In this document: positions 24,302-34,440 of the stretch, piece by piece
Layout: each line of letters begins with the position of its first letter
How positions within the stretch are numbered: the stretch's first letter is position 1
Origin: Spirosoma aureum
Lineage (GTDB): Bacteria; Bacteroidota; Bacteroidia; Cytophagales; Spirosomataceae
Assembly: GCF_011604685.1 (NCBI RefSeq)
Contig: NZ_CP050063.1
Location: 2,688,501 to 2,752,500, forward strand
Length of the DNA stretch: 64,000 nucleotides
Reading direction: 5' to 3'
The notes under the pieces: generated by a model
What the model was told of the DNA's origin: nothing
The model's database searches: none
Seen by the model: the letters and a program-made list of their open reading frames with translations, nothing else
Translations under genes and position numbers: made by a program

Positions 24302-25666
24302 TCACTCTATTTCTACGGACCGACGTAATGGTTGCCTTTTCCAGTAGGTCAGACTACGCCAGACCCACTCAAGCGGGCCAAACTGGAACCGTTGCAGCCA
24401 CAATAAGCTAAAGAGAATGTTGACAGTCCAGATTCCCAGCACCACGGCATACAGCTGGTAGTATTGTAAATGGCCAAAATAACCCAGTCCATAGCCAAAG
24501 AAAATAAGTGTGCAAAGAATTGTATGAAGAATGTAATTACTGAAGGCCATTTGTCCTACGGCACCCAACGCTCGAAAAACGCCCTTTGCCACGCCTGCCT
24601 GAATCAGTAAAATGAGCACACTGACATGGGCAATTACCAGTAACATCCGCTGAATAGGGTATAACAGGCTACTGATCGAAACAGGTTGCGAATCTAAAAA
24701 AGCAGTTGTGTTCGGAAACTGATGGCCATACCACCAACTGAATACGACAATGGGAATCCCCAAACTATAGCCAACTGCCAACAAGCGCCTGTAGATTCGA
24801 GGAGGGAGTTGTCCGGTTAAAAAGCCCCACTTAAACAGAGCCATTCCCAGTAACATGAGTCCAAGAGCATCCCAAATGGATAAAATCAGGTAATTGGTTT
24901 CTATTTTAAAGGCAAATGGTCGAACATGACTGGCCACTTCGGTGTAATTCCCCCGCATCAGCCGCGTGTTTTTGTCGATTTCCGCTTTGTCTGGAATAAA
25001 CTCCTTTGCTGTTTCGAGCCAGGCCGTTTTAGCCTCCTGTTGCGTTTTCGTTATGGGTTTATTTAGTTTTTCAGCGGCTACAACGTCCAGGTAAGCCAGG
25101 CGTTGCTCGCGAATATGATGATAAAACAACTGGCCCGTAATGGCATCGAAACTTCCCAGCGCTAAGGCAATGCCAAGTAGCCAGGCTGGTTTTAATTTCC
25201 TGAACCAGAACAGAATAAGTGCGCAAACTCCATAAATATATAGGATGTCACCTAGCCAGAGCAGTACATGAGCATGAATTAAACCGAAGAGTATCAGCCA
25301 GCCCATTCGGCGGTAATAAAGACCGGTTACGGCCCATTTTCCGGCGCCAGCCTGCTCTTTACGGGTCGTAAAAATGAGTACGCCAGCGCCAAACACCATC
25401 GAAAACAAGGCCCGCATTTTTCCTTCAAACAGGACCGTGATAAAGAAATGGAACCGGTAATTTATATTTTCCGGATCATTGCGAAAAGCGTCTGTAAAGC
25501 GATCCGGCATAGCAAACCCCGGAATATTCATCAATAAAATACCAAGTAGCGCCACGCCCCTCAGAATGTCGATGGTTTTGATTCGTTCACGTTGAGCCAC
25601 GGGTTTATACAACACGGGCGATTGGTCATTGGGGAGGGTAGCTACGGCTGCGGATAGGTTTGCCAT
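24302..25666 (-). CDS. DUF418-domain integral membrane protein
   Basis: The Met at 25666 gives 454 residues; the 28 residues before it in the longer frame look unrelated to a membrane start. About ten hydrophobic segments follow an N-terminal motif RIKTIDILRGVALLGILLMNI that is typical of the DUF418/YeiB group. The C-terminal half has the DUF418 region (RALGAVGQMAFSNYILHTILCTLIFFGYGLGYFG), where conserved Gly, Asn and His residues resemble acyltransferase-3-type proteins. The molecular role is not established. It is monocistronic with a clear terminator. Confidence 0.87.
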   Translation of the reverse strand: MANLSAAVATLPNDQSPVLYKPVAQRERIKTIDILRGVALLGILLMNIPGFAMPDRFTDAFRNDPENINYRFHFFITVLFEGKMRALFSMVFGAGVLIFTTRKEQAGAGKWAVTGLYYRRMGWLILFGLIHAHVLLWLGDILYIYGVCALILFWFRKLKPAWLLGIALALGSFDAITGQLFYHHIREQRLAYLDVVAAEKLNKPITKTQQEAKTAWLETAKEFIPDKAEIDKNTRLMRGNYTEVASHVRPFAFKIETNYLILSIWDALGLMLLGMALFKWGFLTGQLPPRIYRRLLAVGYSLGIPIVVFSWWYGHQFPNTTAFLDSQPVSISSLLYPIQRMLLVIAHVSVLILLIQAGVAKGVFRALGAVGQMAFSNYILHTILCTLIFFGYGLGYFGHLQYYQLYAVVLGIWTVNILFSLLWLQRFQFGPLEWVWRSLTYWKRQPLRRSVEIE

Positions 25667-25923
25667 ATGTCTGTCTGTTAGTGTATTGTCTGGACAAATC
25701 AACTCATAATCAGCCATTAATTGTAGCGTAGAACTACTGGAAATCACCACCGGTAGTTAGCAAAAAGTACTGTTTCAGTGCACCCGATGCCATTTTTCAG
25801 GACAAATAGTGGAAAGCCTTTACCGATTACCCGCAAGTAGCCTGATTTTCCAGATCATGTTAATGGTTACTGGTTTGTAAATTAGCTGGTTATCAGTATA
25901 TTATTGGGGAGAAGCGGCCTCTG

Positions 25924-25957
25924 AAAGCCCTCTGCCTGGTGTGGCGGAGGGCTTTTT
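25924..25957. terminator. Hairpin terminator after the T9SS protein gene
   Basis: An 11-13-bp stem (25924-25936 with 25943-25955, one wobble) sits 21 bp beyond the stop codon of the minus-strand gene. A run of five T follows it on the plus strand and three T on the minus strand, so it could act in both directions. Confidence 0.65.
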
Positions 25958-25977
25958 GACTAAATAGATTTCTTTGA

Positions 25978-28900
25978 TTAGCGTTTGATCACTTTTACCG
26001 TCTGTTGCTGATTATGGGTAGTGACCCGCAACAGGTACACACCAGGCGCCTGCTGTTCTAAGTTTAGTACTTCCTGATGACGGGAGGAGGTTACTTTCAC
26101 ACGTTTATTCAGGACATTCGATCCACTCAGATTCATTAACCACAAGTCTACTGTTTGATGGCTGGCCCCTTCAATAAGTACGGTGAGGTCAGCATCTACC
26201 GGATTGGGATACACATGGGTGATCAGGTTTGCCTCCAATTCGGCTGATTGGCGGGGACTGCCATTCACCGGGCATGTGGCCCGAATGTTCCAACTGTAGG
26301 TGACTTCCTGTCCATTCTGGCGCGCTTTCAGACTGATCAGGGGGGCATCGGCCGCCGTGCGTAATTCAGCATCGACAAACTGATTGGGGTTGGTCGTCCA
26401 GGCGGTGATGCCAATGGCCATGAATTCAGGTTGCGAGCCATCGCCACCGGTTGTGTTGAAAGTAAATTGACCCGTAGCACAGTTATAAGTTGGAGCCACT
26501 AGCTGCAGATCTGAACCACCACCGCTGCTCACGGTAAGCATGAACTGACCGGTTGTCGCTAAACCATCCGTATCTGTAGCAGTCAGGGTAATCAAAAACG
26601 CGCCCGATTCAGGAGCTACTCCACTTAGGAGGCTGCCATCAAACGTGAATCCGGCAGGCTGTCCAGCCGCCGTTACAGTCAGGACCTGGTTTTCGGGATC
26701 AGTAAATGTACCGGAGGGCAGTGTGATCAGCACATTACTGCCGGGGAGCACCGTCTGGTTCGCCAAGGGGCCATTGAAGACGGGGGGCTTGGCGTTCCCA
26801 ATTGGGCATGTGGCCCGAATGTTCCAGCTGTAGGTGACTTCCTGTCCATTCTGGCGCGCTTTCAGACTGATCAGGGGGGCATCGGCCGCCGTGCGTAATT
26901 CAGCATCGACAAACTGATTGGGGTTGGTCGTCCAGGCAGTGATGCCAATGGCCATGAATTCAGGTTGCGAGCCATCGCCACCGGTTGTGTTGAAAGTAAA
27001 TTGACCCGTAGAGCAGTTATAGCTTGGAGCCACTAGCTGTAAGGCCTGGTTTCCCCCCGGAGAATTGATGGTGATCGTAAAGGTAGCTGTTGCTGTCATT
27101 CCTGACTGATCGGTAGCGGTTACGGTAATATCGGTTACCCCCGTTCCAGTGGGTATACCACTTATCGTTCCCGCCGATCCGGCCGTGAACTGTAAGCCAG
27201 CAGGCAAGCTACTGATACTGTAGGTCAGGGGAAGGCCTTCCGGGTCTGTAAAGGCAGGGATCGTTTGCAAAAAAGGCTGGCCAACTACACCGCTTGCATT
27301 TCCGATGCCAGGGGCCACGGGCGGCAAATTACCCGGCTGAACAACCGCATCGTTGGGTGAGGTCACAACGGTTGCATTATAACCAACCGCCACAAACAGG
27401 CCGTTTCCATACGTTATGCCTTCCAGATTACTTTGGGTATTGGACATCCGGGGTGTCCAGGTCAAACCATCGGGAGATGTAAAAATTCGCCCTCCCTGAA
27501 CAAGGGCAACAAATTGACCATTGCCAAAAGTAAGTCCGGAAGCGACTCCGTCACTTTTAAATGCTGGCGCAACCGTCCAGCTTACACCATCGGTCGAACG
27601 GGTAACGGTTGTGCCAAATCCCGACCCAATACCAATGGCGATATAGGTACCATTTCCGTAAGCGACGTAGCTAAGATTATCTGGGATGCCAGCCGAACGG
27701 GGTGTCCAGTTACTCCCATCGGGGGATGTACCAATGGCTCCGTTTAACCCTACGGCCACAAATTGTCCATTCGCATAACTTATATCGGAATAGAAGGTGC
27801 TTCCCGTCGAAGATTTGCTCCAGCTAATGCCGTCGGTTGACTGTAGGATATTTCCATTCGAGCCTGGCCCAAATCCGGCACCGACAGCCACATACTGCCC
27901 ATTTCCATAGGCAATGGCCCTGATGGTGGCTCCTAGACCTGAATAGCGCATCGTCCATACCAGTCCATCCGGGGAGGTTTGAATAATTCCCTCTCCGCCC
28001 ACGGCCACAAATTGTCCATTTCCAAAGACAACATTATTAAACCCTTCATCGGCTCCGGCAAAATGTTGGGGACTCCCCAATACGTAGTTTACCCCATTGG
28101 TCGAGGTAATTGCCGCGCTGCCAATGGCTGGAGATATACTAATTGGGTATTTGCCTACGGCCACATAGCGCCCATTTCCATAAGCCGCCCCCCTAAGCTG
28201 CAAATCACTGTCTATCGTGAGTGGATGCCAGGATATACCGTTATTGGTCGAGGTGCGAATGGTGCCACCGGCCCCTGTAGCGATAAACTGGCCATTCAGG
28301 AATCGAACACCGTACAGGAAAAATTCTGTTCCGGACTTGAACGGGAAAGCACCCCATTGGATACCGTCGGGTGAAGTCAGCACTTGATTTTTCGCCCTGG
28401 CTACGGCCACAAATGCACCCGTTGTCGGATTACAAGCCACTCCGGACAAATCCAACAAGGCACCAGGCCCTGGTCGTAGCGTCCAGGTCACTCCATCCGG
28501 CGAAGTAACAATGGCACCATTATTTCCAACGGCTACCAGAAGGCCATTGGGTCCAGCTGTCATACTTCGCAGCGTTGAAGCAATGCCTGATTGTCTGTTT
28601 ATCCAGGTTACGCCGTCCGTTGAGGTTTTAATCATTCCATCGTGTCCTGCCACCAGAAACAGGCCAGCACCATAGGCTGCTACCAGAATATGCTGAGGGG
28701 TTCCAGATACCTGCGGGCTCCAGGTCACCGCGTCGGCGGAGGTGATAAGCGTACCATTATCACCCACGGCAATAAATTGCCCGGCACCATAGGCGATATC
28801 GTTTAAGGACTTGCCAGTACCGGATACCTGAGGAGTCCAGCTCAGCCCATCGGGTGAGGTCAGTACACGCCCCTGAGCGCCCACGGCCACAAATTTGCCA

Positions 28901-29214
28901 GCGGCATAAACCAGGGCGAATAATCCGCCGGAATTGGGGTGATCGGTGAATTGGGTCGACCAGCCAATGCCATCGGTCGAGGTTTGAATGTATTCTCCTG
29001 CTCCATCGCCACCCACTACGACGTATCGCCCGGCTCCAAAAGCGGCATCCGTCAGGAGCTGATCCGCCGTTTGTGGCCGATTGGTCCAGGTGGTTTGTGC
29101 CTGCGCACTCAGCAGCGTTGCCAACAGCAAGCCGTTGAATAGGAGTCGAATTAATCCGGGGTAAATACCTGAGGTGTATGCCTGTGAAGTCATAAGCTGA
29201 GTAGAGCTTGCCAT
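25978..29214 (-). CDS. T9SS-secreted protein with beta-propeller-like repeats and Ig-like domains
   Basis: 1,078 residues. After a signal segment (about 22-40, LLFNGLLLATLLSAQAQ) come more than a dozen roughly 40-residue repeats of the form YGNGQFVAVG..G.I.TSPDG.SWT, likely forming one or more beta-propellers. Then a putative Ig/cadherin-like domain (GNASGVVGQPFLQTIPAFTDPEGLPLTYSIS), two near-identical 79-residue modules starting LQLVAP and ending IRATCP, a second PIG-like domain between them, and a C-terminal type A T9SS sorting domain (HVYPNPVDADLTV to VKVIKR). It is exported by the gliding/Por secretion system to the cell surface or medium. Binding partner unknown. Confidence 0.9.
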   Translation of the reverse strand: MASSTQLMTSQAYTSGIYPGLIRLLFNGLLLATLLSAQAQTTWTNRPQTADQLLTDAAFGAGRYVVVGGDGAGEYIQTSTDGIGWSTQFTDHPNSGGLFALVYAAGKFVAVGAQGRVLTSPDGLSWTPQVSGTGKSLNDIAYGAGQFIAVGDNGTLITSADAVTWSPQVSGTPQHILVAAYGAGLFLVAGHDGMIKTSTDGVTWINRQSGIASTLRSMTAGPNGLLVAVGNNGAIVTSPDGVTWTLRPGPGALLDLSGVACNPTTGAFVAVARAKNQVLTSPDGIQWGAFPFKSGTEFFLYGVRFLNGQFIATGAGGTIRTSTNNGISWHPLTIDSDLQLRGAAYGNGRYVAVGKYPISISPAIGSAAITSTNGVNYVLGSPQHFAGADEGFNNVVFGNGQFVAVGGEGIIQTSPDGLVWTMRYSGLGATIRAIAYGNGQYVAVGAGFGPGSNGNILQSTDGISWSKSSTGSTFYSDISYANGQFVAVGLNGAIGTSPDGSNWTPRSAGIPDNLSYVAYGNGTYIAIGIGSGFGTTVTRSTDGVSWTVAPAFKSDGVASGLTFGNGQFVALVQGGRIFTSPDGLTWTPRMSNTQSNLEGITYGNGLFVAVGYNATVVTSPNDAVVQPGNLPPVAPGIGNASGVVGQPFLQTIPAFTDPEGLPLTYSISSLPAGLQFTAGSAGTISGIPTGTGVTDITVTATDQSGMTATATFTITINSPGGNQALQLVAPSYNCSTGQFTFNTTGGDGSQPEFMAIGITAWTTNPNQFVDAELRTAADAPLISLKARQNGQEVTYSWNIRATCPIGNAKPPVFNGPLANQTVLPGSNVLITLPSGTFTDPENQVLTVTAAGQPAGFTFDGSLLSGVAPESGAFLITLTATDTDGLATTGQFMLTVSSGGGSDLQLVAPTYNCATGQFTFNTTGGDGSQPEFMAIGITAWTTNPNQFVDAELRTAADAPLISLKARQNGQEVTYSWNIRATCPVNGSPRQSAELEANLITHVYPNPVDADLTVLIEGASHQTVDLWLMNLSGSNVLNKRVKVTSSRHQEVLNLEQQAPGVYLLRVTTHNQQQTVKVIKR
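26270..26505. repeat. Direct repeat copy 1 within the T9SS protein gene
   Basis: 236 bp nearly identical to 26804-27039 (offset 534 bp); only a few substitutions are visible, for example near the CAGTTATA segment. It encodes the second 79-residue surface module. Such identity implies a recent duplication or gene conversion. Confidence 0.9.
26804..27039. repeat. Direct repeat copy 2 within the T9SS protein gene
   Basis: Partner of the repeat at 26270-26505. It encodes the first of the two surface modules; the intervening DNA codes for a PIG-like domain. Confidence 0.9.
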
Positions 29215-29841
29215 TGGTAATTGAAGTAAGTGGAATGATTACTGGTCAAACCTACTGGAAAAGGCAAGGGTGTGACAGGTCAAACCAACAACGAGTGGAT
29301 ATGACCTAATAACGAACAGGAATGAGGGAGAAAACCTATAAAGGAAAACCTTCGGCTGAATGCCTTGACTAATGGACAAAGCGGTTGGGCCGTCGTTATG
29401 GTTTATACGTTGCAGATGTGATCGAAGGAGATATTGAGCGTATGATTTAGATTATTTAGCCGAAATGGACATAGGCAATACCTAGGCTAAAAAGGAGCAG
29501 GCTAATTACTTTGGGGGTAGTGTATCAGCCGGGAAATAGAGCGGCTGTGGACTTTTGCAAATCAAAGCCTTTTTATTGGCATGTCGCTGGTATAAAAAAG
29601 CCTCCTTTTTTAGCTTGAGCATCATCACAACGCCAAAGCGAGAAAGGAGCTTTTTTACGCATAACGGGGATAGAGTCGTGCCACCGCAGCCGCGTACAGT
29701 GGCACGACTGAGTATCATTAGTAACCGTGGCACGGCTCTACACCGTTATGCAAAAGGCCTACTTATAAACTTCCCGAATTTCGGGATGAGTCATGTTTAC
29801 GGATTAATGTTCGGCTATCCTTGTTGTTATTCGATGAACGT
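29215..29841. other. Gene-poor region with nested inverted repeats
   Basis: No convincing gene is seen over about 625 bp. The right part holds a complex palindrome (next entry). The left part is the promoter side of the T9SS protein gene. The reading frames here overlap the palindrome and resemble no protein. Confidence 0.55.
29591..29755. repeat. Nested palindromic element
   Basis: Outer arms around 29656-29684 and 29725-29755 are imperfect reverse complements (ACGCATAACGGGG.TAGAG with its partner). Inside, AGTCGTGCCAC pairs with GTGGCACGACT. To the left, an AAAAGCCTCC/GGAGCTTTT arm pair adds another hairpin. CCGTGCCACGGTTA is shared with the repeat at 4046. It may be a REP-like or degenerate mobile remnant. 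Confidence 0.6.
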
Positions 29842-30834
29842 TCATTGGTTTAAGGCATTTAAGAACCTTTCGGGGTAGCGGGTGCCGGAGACGATTCCGG
29901 CGGGCATGATCGTTTCGATGCTTTCCAGATCTTCTCTGGTGAGTTGAACGTTTTCGGCGGCCATGTTTTCTTCGAGATGGCTGATGCGTTTAGAGCCGGG
30001 GATGGTTATGATATCGTCGCCCTGGGCCAGCACCCAGGCAATCGCCAACTGAGCTGGAGTGCACCCTTTTTCGGCGGCCAGCGTTTTGATCTGTTCAACC
30101 AGCTCAAGATTTTTGTAGAAGTTCTCTCCCTGGTAACGGGGTATGTGTACACGACTGTCTTTGAGATCGTCGGGCGTTCTGATTTCACCGCTTAAAAAGC
30201 CTCGGCTTAGCGGGGCATAGGCAACCAGACCAATACCCAATTCGCGGATGGCAGGAAGAACTTCAGCTTCAATATCGCGCGTCCAGAGCGAGTACTCGAT
30301 TTGTAGTGCCGTGATGGGATGCACTGAAGCCGCCTTTTGAATAGACGCTGCCGATGCTTCCGAGAGACCAATGTAACGAACAACGCCCTTTTCTACGAGA
30401 TCGGCCAGTGCGCCGACCGTATCTTCAATAGGAACATTGGGATCGACCCGTGCGAGGGTGTACAGATCGATGTAATCCGTTTTCAGGCGCTGGAGACTGT
30501 AAAAGACAGCATTTCGAAGGTAATCAGGATGGCCACTTACCGGGCCGGGACCCATCGATTTGTTTGGTCCGGGAGTTACCAGCTGCCCTGTTTTTACGGA
30601 GAGGAAAGCTTTGTCGCGTTTGCCTTTGATGGCCTGTGCGATCAGTTCTTCGTTATGGCCTACGCGGTAGTAATCGGCTGTGTCTAAAAAGTTGTGTCCG
30701 AGTTCAAGGGCTCGTTCGATGGTGGCGATGGACTCTGTATCGTCAGATTGTCCGTAGGCGCCCGACATGCCCATACAGCCTAACCCTACTGCCGATACAA
30801 GAGGGCCGTTTGTTCCTAGTTTTCTGTTGATCAT
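29842..30834 (-). CDS. Aldo/keto reductase
   Basis: The Met at 30834 gives 330 residues beginning [28 protein letters not shown], the canonical start of the AKR13-like family; the longer frame adds 19 unrelated residues. The TIM-barrel catalytic set is visible: Asp and Tyr in [17 protein letters not shown], Lys in FLSVKTG, and His in the block [26 protein letters not shown]-dependent reduction of aldehydes or ketones in the cytoplasm is expected. It is followed 63 bp upstream on the same strand by an AraC regulator that probably controls it. Confidence 0.93.
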   Translation of the reverse strand: MINRKLGTNGPLVSAVGLGCMGMSGAYGQSDDTESIATIERALELGHNFLDTADYYRVGHNEELIAQAIKGKRDKAFLSVKTGQLVTPGPNKSMGPGPVSGHPDYLRNAVFYSLQRLKTDYIDLYTLARVDPNVPIEDTVGALADLVEKGVVRYIGLSEASAASIQKAASVHPITALQIEYSLWTRDIEAEVLPAIRELGIGLVAYAPLSRGFLSGEIRTPDDLKDSRVHIPRYQGENFYKNLELVEQIKTLAAEKGCTPAQLAIAWVLAQGDDIITIPGSKRISHLEENMAAENVQLTREDLESIETIMPAGIVSGTRYPERFLNALNQ

Positions 30835-30897
30835 TTGCGTATTTATTAGAAGCGCAAAGGTCCAGAGAACCTCAGGAAAGGAGCCGGACAAATCGCA

Positions 30898-31755
30898 TTA
30901 GTTCCCTGACAAATCCTGAACGAAGGTGGCTATTGTTTGGCCAGTTACTTTTTTAAACAAACGGGAGAAGTATTCAGGATCGTTGAAACCCAGGTCATAG
31001 GCTAGCTCCTTGATTGAACTTTCAGCATAATAGAGTCGACGTTTTGCCTCCAGTATGAGCCTGTTGGTGATGAATTCTTTGGGAGAAAGGCCGGAATAGT
31101 GTTTAACAAGGGTATATAAACTGTTGGTGTTGAGGGCAAGTTGTTCCGCGATTTCTTGAACGGTTGTATGCTCGGTGAGGTTGTTCTCGACAAAAAGTTT
31201 GAACCGGATGTATTGGGAAAGTTTGTCGTCGGCGGGATTTTTGTCGATTGAAAAATAAGCGGTGTTGATTTCGGTTAACAAGCTGTTGAGGTGAGCCAGG
31301 ATAAGCTCGGGATCGGTATCCACCGACCTTAATAAGTCGAGCAGCATGTCGAAGATGGATTTTAGTCTGGCGGCAGCTGATGAAGTGAATTGTATTTTCT
31401 GATTGTTGAATGGATTGATGAGAAAAGGATATTGTTTGGGCAATAGAGACAGGCAGTTTTCATCAAAACCGAGCTTAAAATAGTCGGTGCCTTCTTTGGT
31501 AGTGGGAAGCCGGTGGATTTGATGCGGCAGAATGAACAGGAGTTCATTGTTTTTTAGATCGAATTGCTGGAGATCAACACCATGCTGGGTCTGGCCTTCT
31601 CGCAGAAAGAGAAAAAAGTAGTAGGGTTTGCGGTGGGTAAGGCCGTACCGATCAGCGATTTCGGGCGGAAGATGACCGAAGGTAGGCGAGATAAGACGGA
31701 TGGCGAGTTTGTTATTTTGTCGGTTGAGAATGAGAAGTGATTCGATGTCTTGCAT
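30898..31755 (-). CDS. AraC-family transcriptional regulator
   Basis: The start at 31755 (MQDIESLLILNRQNNKLAIRLIS) gives 285 residues; the 30 residues before it in the longer frame are hydrophobic and unlike the family. The N-terminal part is a cupin-like sensor; the last 100 residues hold two helix-turn-helix motifs: TVQEIAEQLALNTNSLYTLVKHYSGLSPKEFI and SIKELAYDLGFNDPEYFSRLFKKVTGQTIATF. The latter is the standard AraC signature. The gene is directly upstream of an aldo/keto reductase in the same direction, a common regulator-enzyme pair. Confidence 0.92.
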   Translation of the reverse strand: MQDIESLLILNRQNNKLAIRLISPTFGHLPPEIADRYGLTHRKPYYFFLFLREGQTQHGVDLQQFDLKNNELLFILPHQIHRLPTTKEGTDYFKLGFDENCLSLLPKQYPFLINPFNNQKIQFTSSAAARLKSIFDMLLDLLRSVDTDPELILAHLNSLLTEINTAYFSIDKNPADDKLSQYIRFKLFVENNLTEHTTVQEIAEQLALNTNSLYTLVKHYSGLSPKEFITNRLILEAKRRLYYAESSIKELAYDLGFNDPEYFSRLFKKVTGQTIATFVQDLSGN

Positions 31756-32089
31756 AAAGCAAAAATAGTGAAAATAAGTAGCTGGGGGATATATAATAAT
31801 AGTGTAATTAATGTTGTTGGATAAAGCAATAACTATCTGATTCATAGGGTTTTGTGTAGATGCGAACCGACCATGTAAACGCCCGTCTAAAATCAGGACA
31901 ACACATGTTGAGAAATGTTTATTTACTTAAGTTAAAAATGATTGATTTATTAAGCTTGACATTTGGCGCGACAGCCTCTAGGTAGAGATAGGCGTCTTTA
32001 CCTGGTCAGGCTATTATCCTAAACTTTTTGGCATTGGTTTACCGCTCACTCGCTGGGGCAAGGAAGCGGTAAATGAAAGAATTGACCCT

Positions 32090-32677
32090 ATGGATGAACA
32101 TCACGAATTACTGAATACGCATTTAGCCAACTTTGCCGCCATGACCGGTAAAGATATTGCCGATAGTAAGCCTTACTGGAAATCCCGTAAGCTTAAAAAA
32201 GGCGACTTCTTTAATATGCAGTCTGTCGTGTGCAACGATCTGGGGCTGATCGTCAAGGGAATCTTCCGGATCTATTACAGCGATCCGGAGACCAGCGAAG
32301 AGAAGAACATTTTCTTTTTCTCCGAGAACCAGTTTATAGTTTCTTTCAGGAGTTTTATCACCCGTAAAGCCTGCCATTACTTTATACAGGCCATGGAGGA
32401 CTCAGAACTTGTTTATATTTCTTACCGGGATCTGACCAGTTTATATGAGACGCATCCCAACTGGGCCAAGTTCGGCCGGTTGCTGGCCGAGCTATTTTTT
32501 ACGTATTCACAGACGCGTGCCGAGGAGTTTCTGTTCAACACGCACGAGGAGCGTTATATCAGATTGCTGGAAGAGCACCCCAATATCATTAACCGCATTC
32601 CTGCCTACCATATATCCTCTTATCTTGGCATCACCAACCCGTCCTTAAGCCGGATACGCAAACGAATATTGAAATAG
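32090..32677 (+). CDS. Crp/Fnr-family transcriptional regulator
   Basis: 195 residues: a cNMP-binding-type beta-roll (FNMQSVVCNDLGLIVKGIFRIYYSDPE, FFSENQFIVSFRSFITRKACHYFIQAMEDSELVYIS) and a C-terminal winged helix ending HISSYLGITNPSLSRIRKRILK. As in other Bacteroidota members, the second domain is short. No cysteine cluster suited to an Fe-S sensor is present. It converges on the DUF308 gene (stop to stop 52 bp). Regulated genes are unknown. Confidence 0.92.
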   Translation: MDEHHELLNTHLANFAAMTGKDIADSKPYWKSRKLKKGDFFNMQSVVCNDLGLIVKGIFRIYYSDPETSEEKNIFFFSENQFIVSFRSFITRKACHYFIQAMEDSELVYISYRDLTSLYETHPNWAKFGRLLAELFFTYSQTRAEEFLFNTHEERYIRLLEEHPNIINRIPAYHISSYLGITNPSLSRIRKRILK

Positions 32678-32729
32678 CGGCACTTGTACCCCGGTTATCA
32701 ATGTAATCCGTGTGGTTTCGTCCATATTC

Positions 32730-33320
32730 TTAAGCACCCACCGGAGCTGTTTTAATCGATTTCGACAACCTATAGGCGGCCAGAATAAAGTAAAAAGCAC
32801 CAAAAGCCGCGTAACCGGCTAATGTAGTGATTCCCGAATTGGGCGCATTTGCCATAGCGATAAAGGAACCACCAGCCAGCATAGACTGACCACCGCTAAT
32901 GATCATCGGCCATTGACCACCTAATTGTTTACGGCGACTCAAGCCCAGGATTAGTTGGACAAGCCCGGTAAGGATCGCCCAGACTCCAAAAACGATCAGT
33001 GCCTCGGGTATGCCTTTTTGCAAGGCCAGTGCGACGGCCACGGTTGTGGTACTACTGATAACTGCGTTTAAAAACTGCATCTTTTTGGGCGCCCCGGGTG
33101 GATTGGCCTTGATATCCAGGAAGGTGGCAATGACATCCCAAACTGGGTAAATGATAAAGAGGATAGTCGCTATACCGGCATTGGTTTTAGCAAAGGCCAA
33201 AACCAGAATCACCCACAAAATCGAAAATGCAGCCCGCAGGAAGTAAAGTTTTCTTAACGATTTAGCCGTTTCAGCCGTCTCATTGGCAACGGTAGCGTTA
33301 GATTGATTTAATGAATTCAT
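32730..33320 (-). CDS. DUF308-like small membrane protein
   Basis: 196 residues with about six hydrophobic segments in three pairs: 28-50, 52-70, 86-102, 110-128, 142-158 and 165-185. The pairing of membrane segments with Trp/Asp between them (IIYPVWDVIATFLDIKANPPG, FGVWAILTGLVQLILGLSRRKQLGGQWPMIISGGQS) resembles the HdeD/DUF308 family of acid-stress or integrity membrane proteins. The function is not established. It lies alone, convergent with the Crp/Fnr gene. Confidence 0.82.
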   Translation of the reverse strand: MNSLNQSNATVANETAETAKSLRKLYFLRAAFSILWVILVLAFAKTNAGIATILFIIYPVWDVIATFLDIKANPPGAPKKMQFLNAVISSTTTVAVALALQKGIPEALIVFGVWAILTGLVQLILGLSRRKQLGGQWPMIISGGQSMLAGGSFIAMANAPNSGITTLAGYAAFGAFYFILAAYRLSKSIKTAPVGA

Positions 33321-33463
33321 GACGTGACGTTTTTAAGTTTTTTGCCACATCAAAGGTCACTGATACTCCTTTGTCGGTTTTTCACTTAAGTTAAAACCGA
33401 CCAAAAAATCTGAAAATTGTACTGTAGGACTTTCGCTCCGAGCCCTGGATGATGGTTGCAACT

Positions 33464-34177
33464 CTATTGATTCGTTCTGTTTGCGTTGTTATAGTCGATC
33501 AGGCACTCGTGAAGCGGTTTGCCCCGGTTATGAATACAATCACAAAATTCTTCGCAAGCCTTTGGATTACTATTGCCGGCACAGCCATTTGTGCATTCAA
33601 TCAGGGAATTACCCGGTCGAATGTCATATAGAAACTGGTTTATAACGACTACTGTAGCGATCATTGCAAAAACACATCCGAAGAATAGGAGCGGAAATTT
33701 ATTGCTCAATGGTTTTTCTCTTGCGGAGTGACCAGCCTGTTTAACTGGTAAAATGTATTTAATTCGGTCGTAGTCCCAGCCTAATAAATACAAATTGGCC
33801 AGCACCATTAACGTTGTAATACGAGTGCCTTCAAATCGGACAGCATAAGCCAGGATGCATATATTCAGGATAATGGGAAAATACATCAATGCACCAAGAA
33901 GGGCTGTTCTTGGAATGAGTAATAAAAGGGCAATTACTAACTGGGAAATGCCGATAAATGTGTAATAGGATTCGGTGTAATAAAGTGCTTCCAGATAATG
34001 CCCCAGCGGATGATTAACGGATAAGCCGCTGGCGAACCGTTCTCCCATAACTTTTACAAACCCTGATGGAATAAATCCCAGCGCCAACATGACGCGGCAG
34101 AAAACGGCAAAATAATGAAACCATTTGTTGCCCTTCGCTTCATCATACACTTGGTTAATCCTGCCTGATATACTCAT
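33464..34177 (-). CDS. DoxX-like membrane protein with a cysteine-rich tail
   Basis: The Met at 34177 (MSISGRINQVYDEAKGNKWFHYF) gives 237 residues; the longer frame is less likely. The DoxX-type segment FCRVMLALGFIPSGFVKVMGERF and three further membrane helices make up the first 140 residues, and a last helix (PLLFFGCVFAMIATVVVINQFL) precedes a periplasmic or cytoplasmic tail with cysteines spaced C-x3-C-x8-C-x3-C-x1-C-x10-C. This tail could bind metal or form disulfides. DoxX proteins are linked to redox stress; the cysteine tail is not standard for that family. Confidence 0.72.
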   Translation of the reverse strand: MSISGRINQVYDEAKGNKWFHYFAVFCRVMLALGFIPSGFVKVMGERFASGLSVNHPLGHYLEALYYTESYYTFIGISQLVIALLLLIPRTALLGALMYFPIILNICILAYAVRFEGTRITTLMVLANLYLLGWDYDRIKYILPVKQAGHSAREKPLSNKFPLLFFGCVFAMIATVVVINQFLYDIRPGNSLIECTNGCAGNSNPKACEEFCDCIHNRGKPLHECLIDYNNANRTNQ

Positions 34178-34440
34178 AAAATAATAGTTAAGCTGGTAGT
34201 CACAAATAGTCTTGTTTTTGATGCCGTCTATTGCCCTCACCAATCGTTGCCATGCTAAATTAGACTGCAAATGAAAGTACTTTGAATTTCAAAGTAATGG
34301 AAAAAATATAGTACATTCGATACCGGCAGGAATTATTTTTTAGGTTGCTATTTCCCTGATCTGTAGTACATAGACAGAAACGTCCTAAGAATTCCTTAAT
34401 GAATGGTTTTGCGAATTCGGGGATACATGCCTTTCTCGAC

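Noticed and set aside
29506..29878. Open frames on both strands left of the aldo/keto reductase gene
   Set aside because: They overlap a palindromic element and have no family-like text or signal peptide; they are best explained by the repeat.
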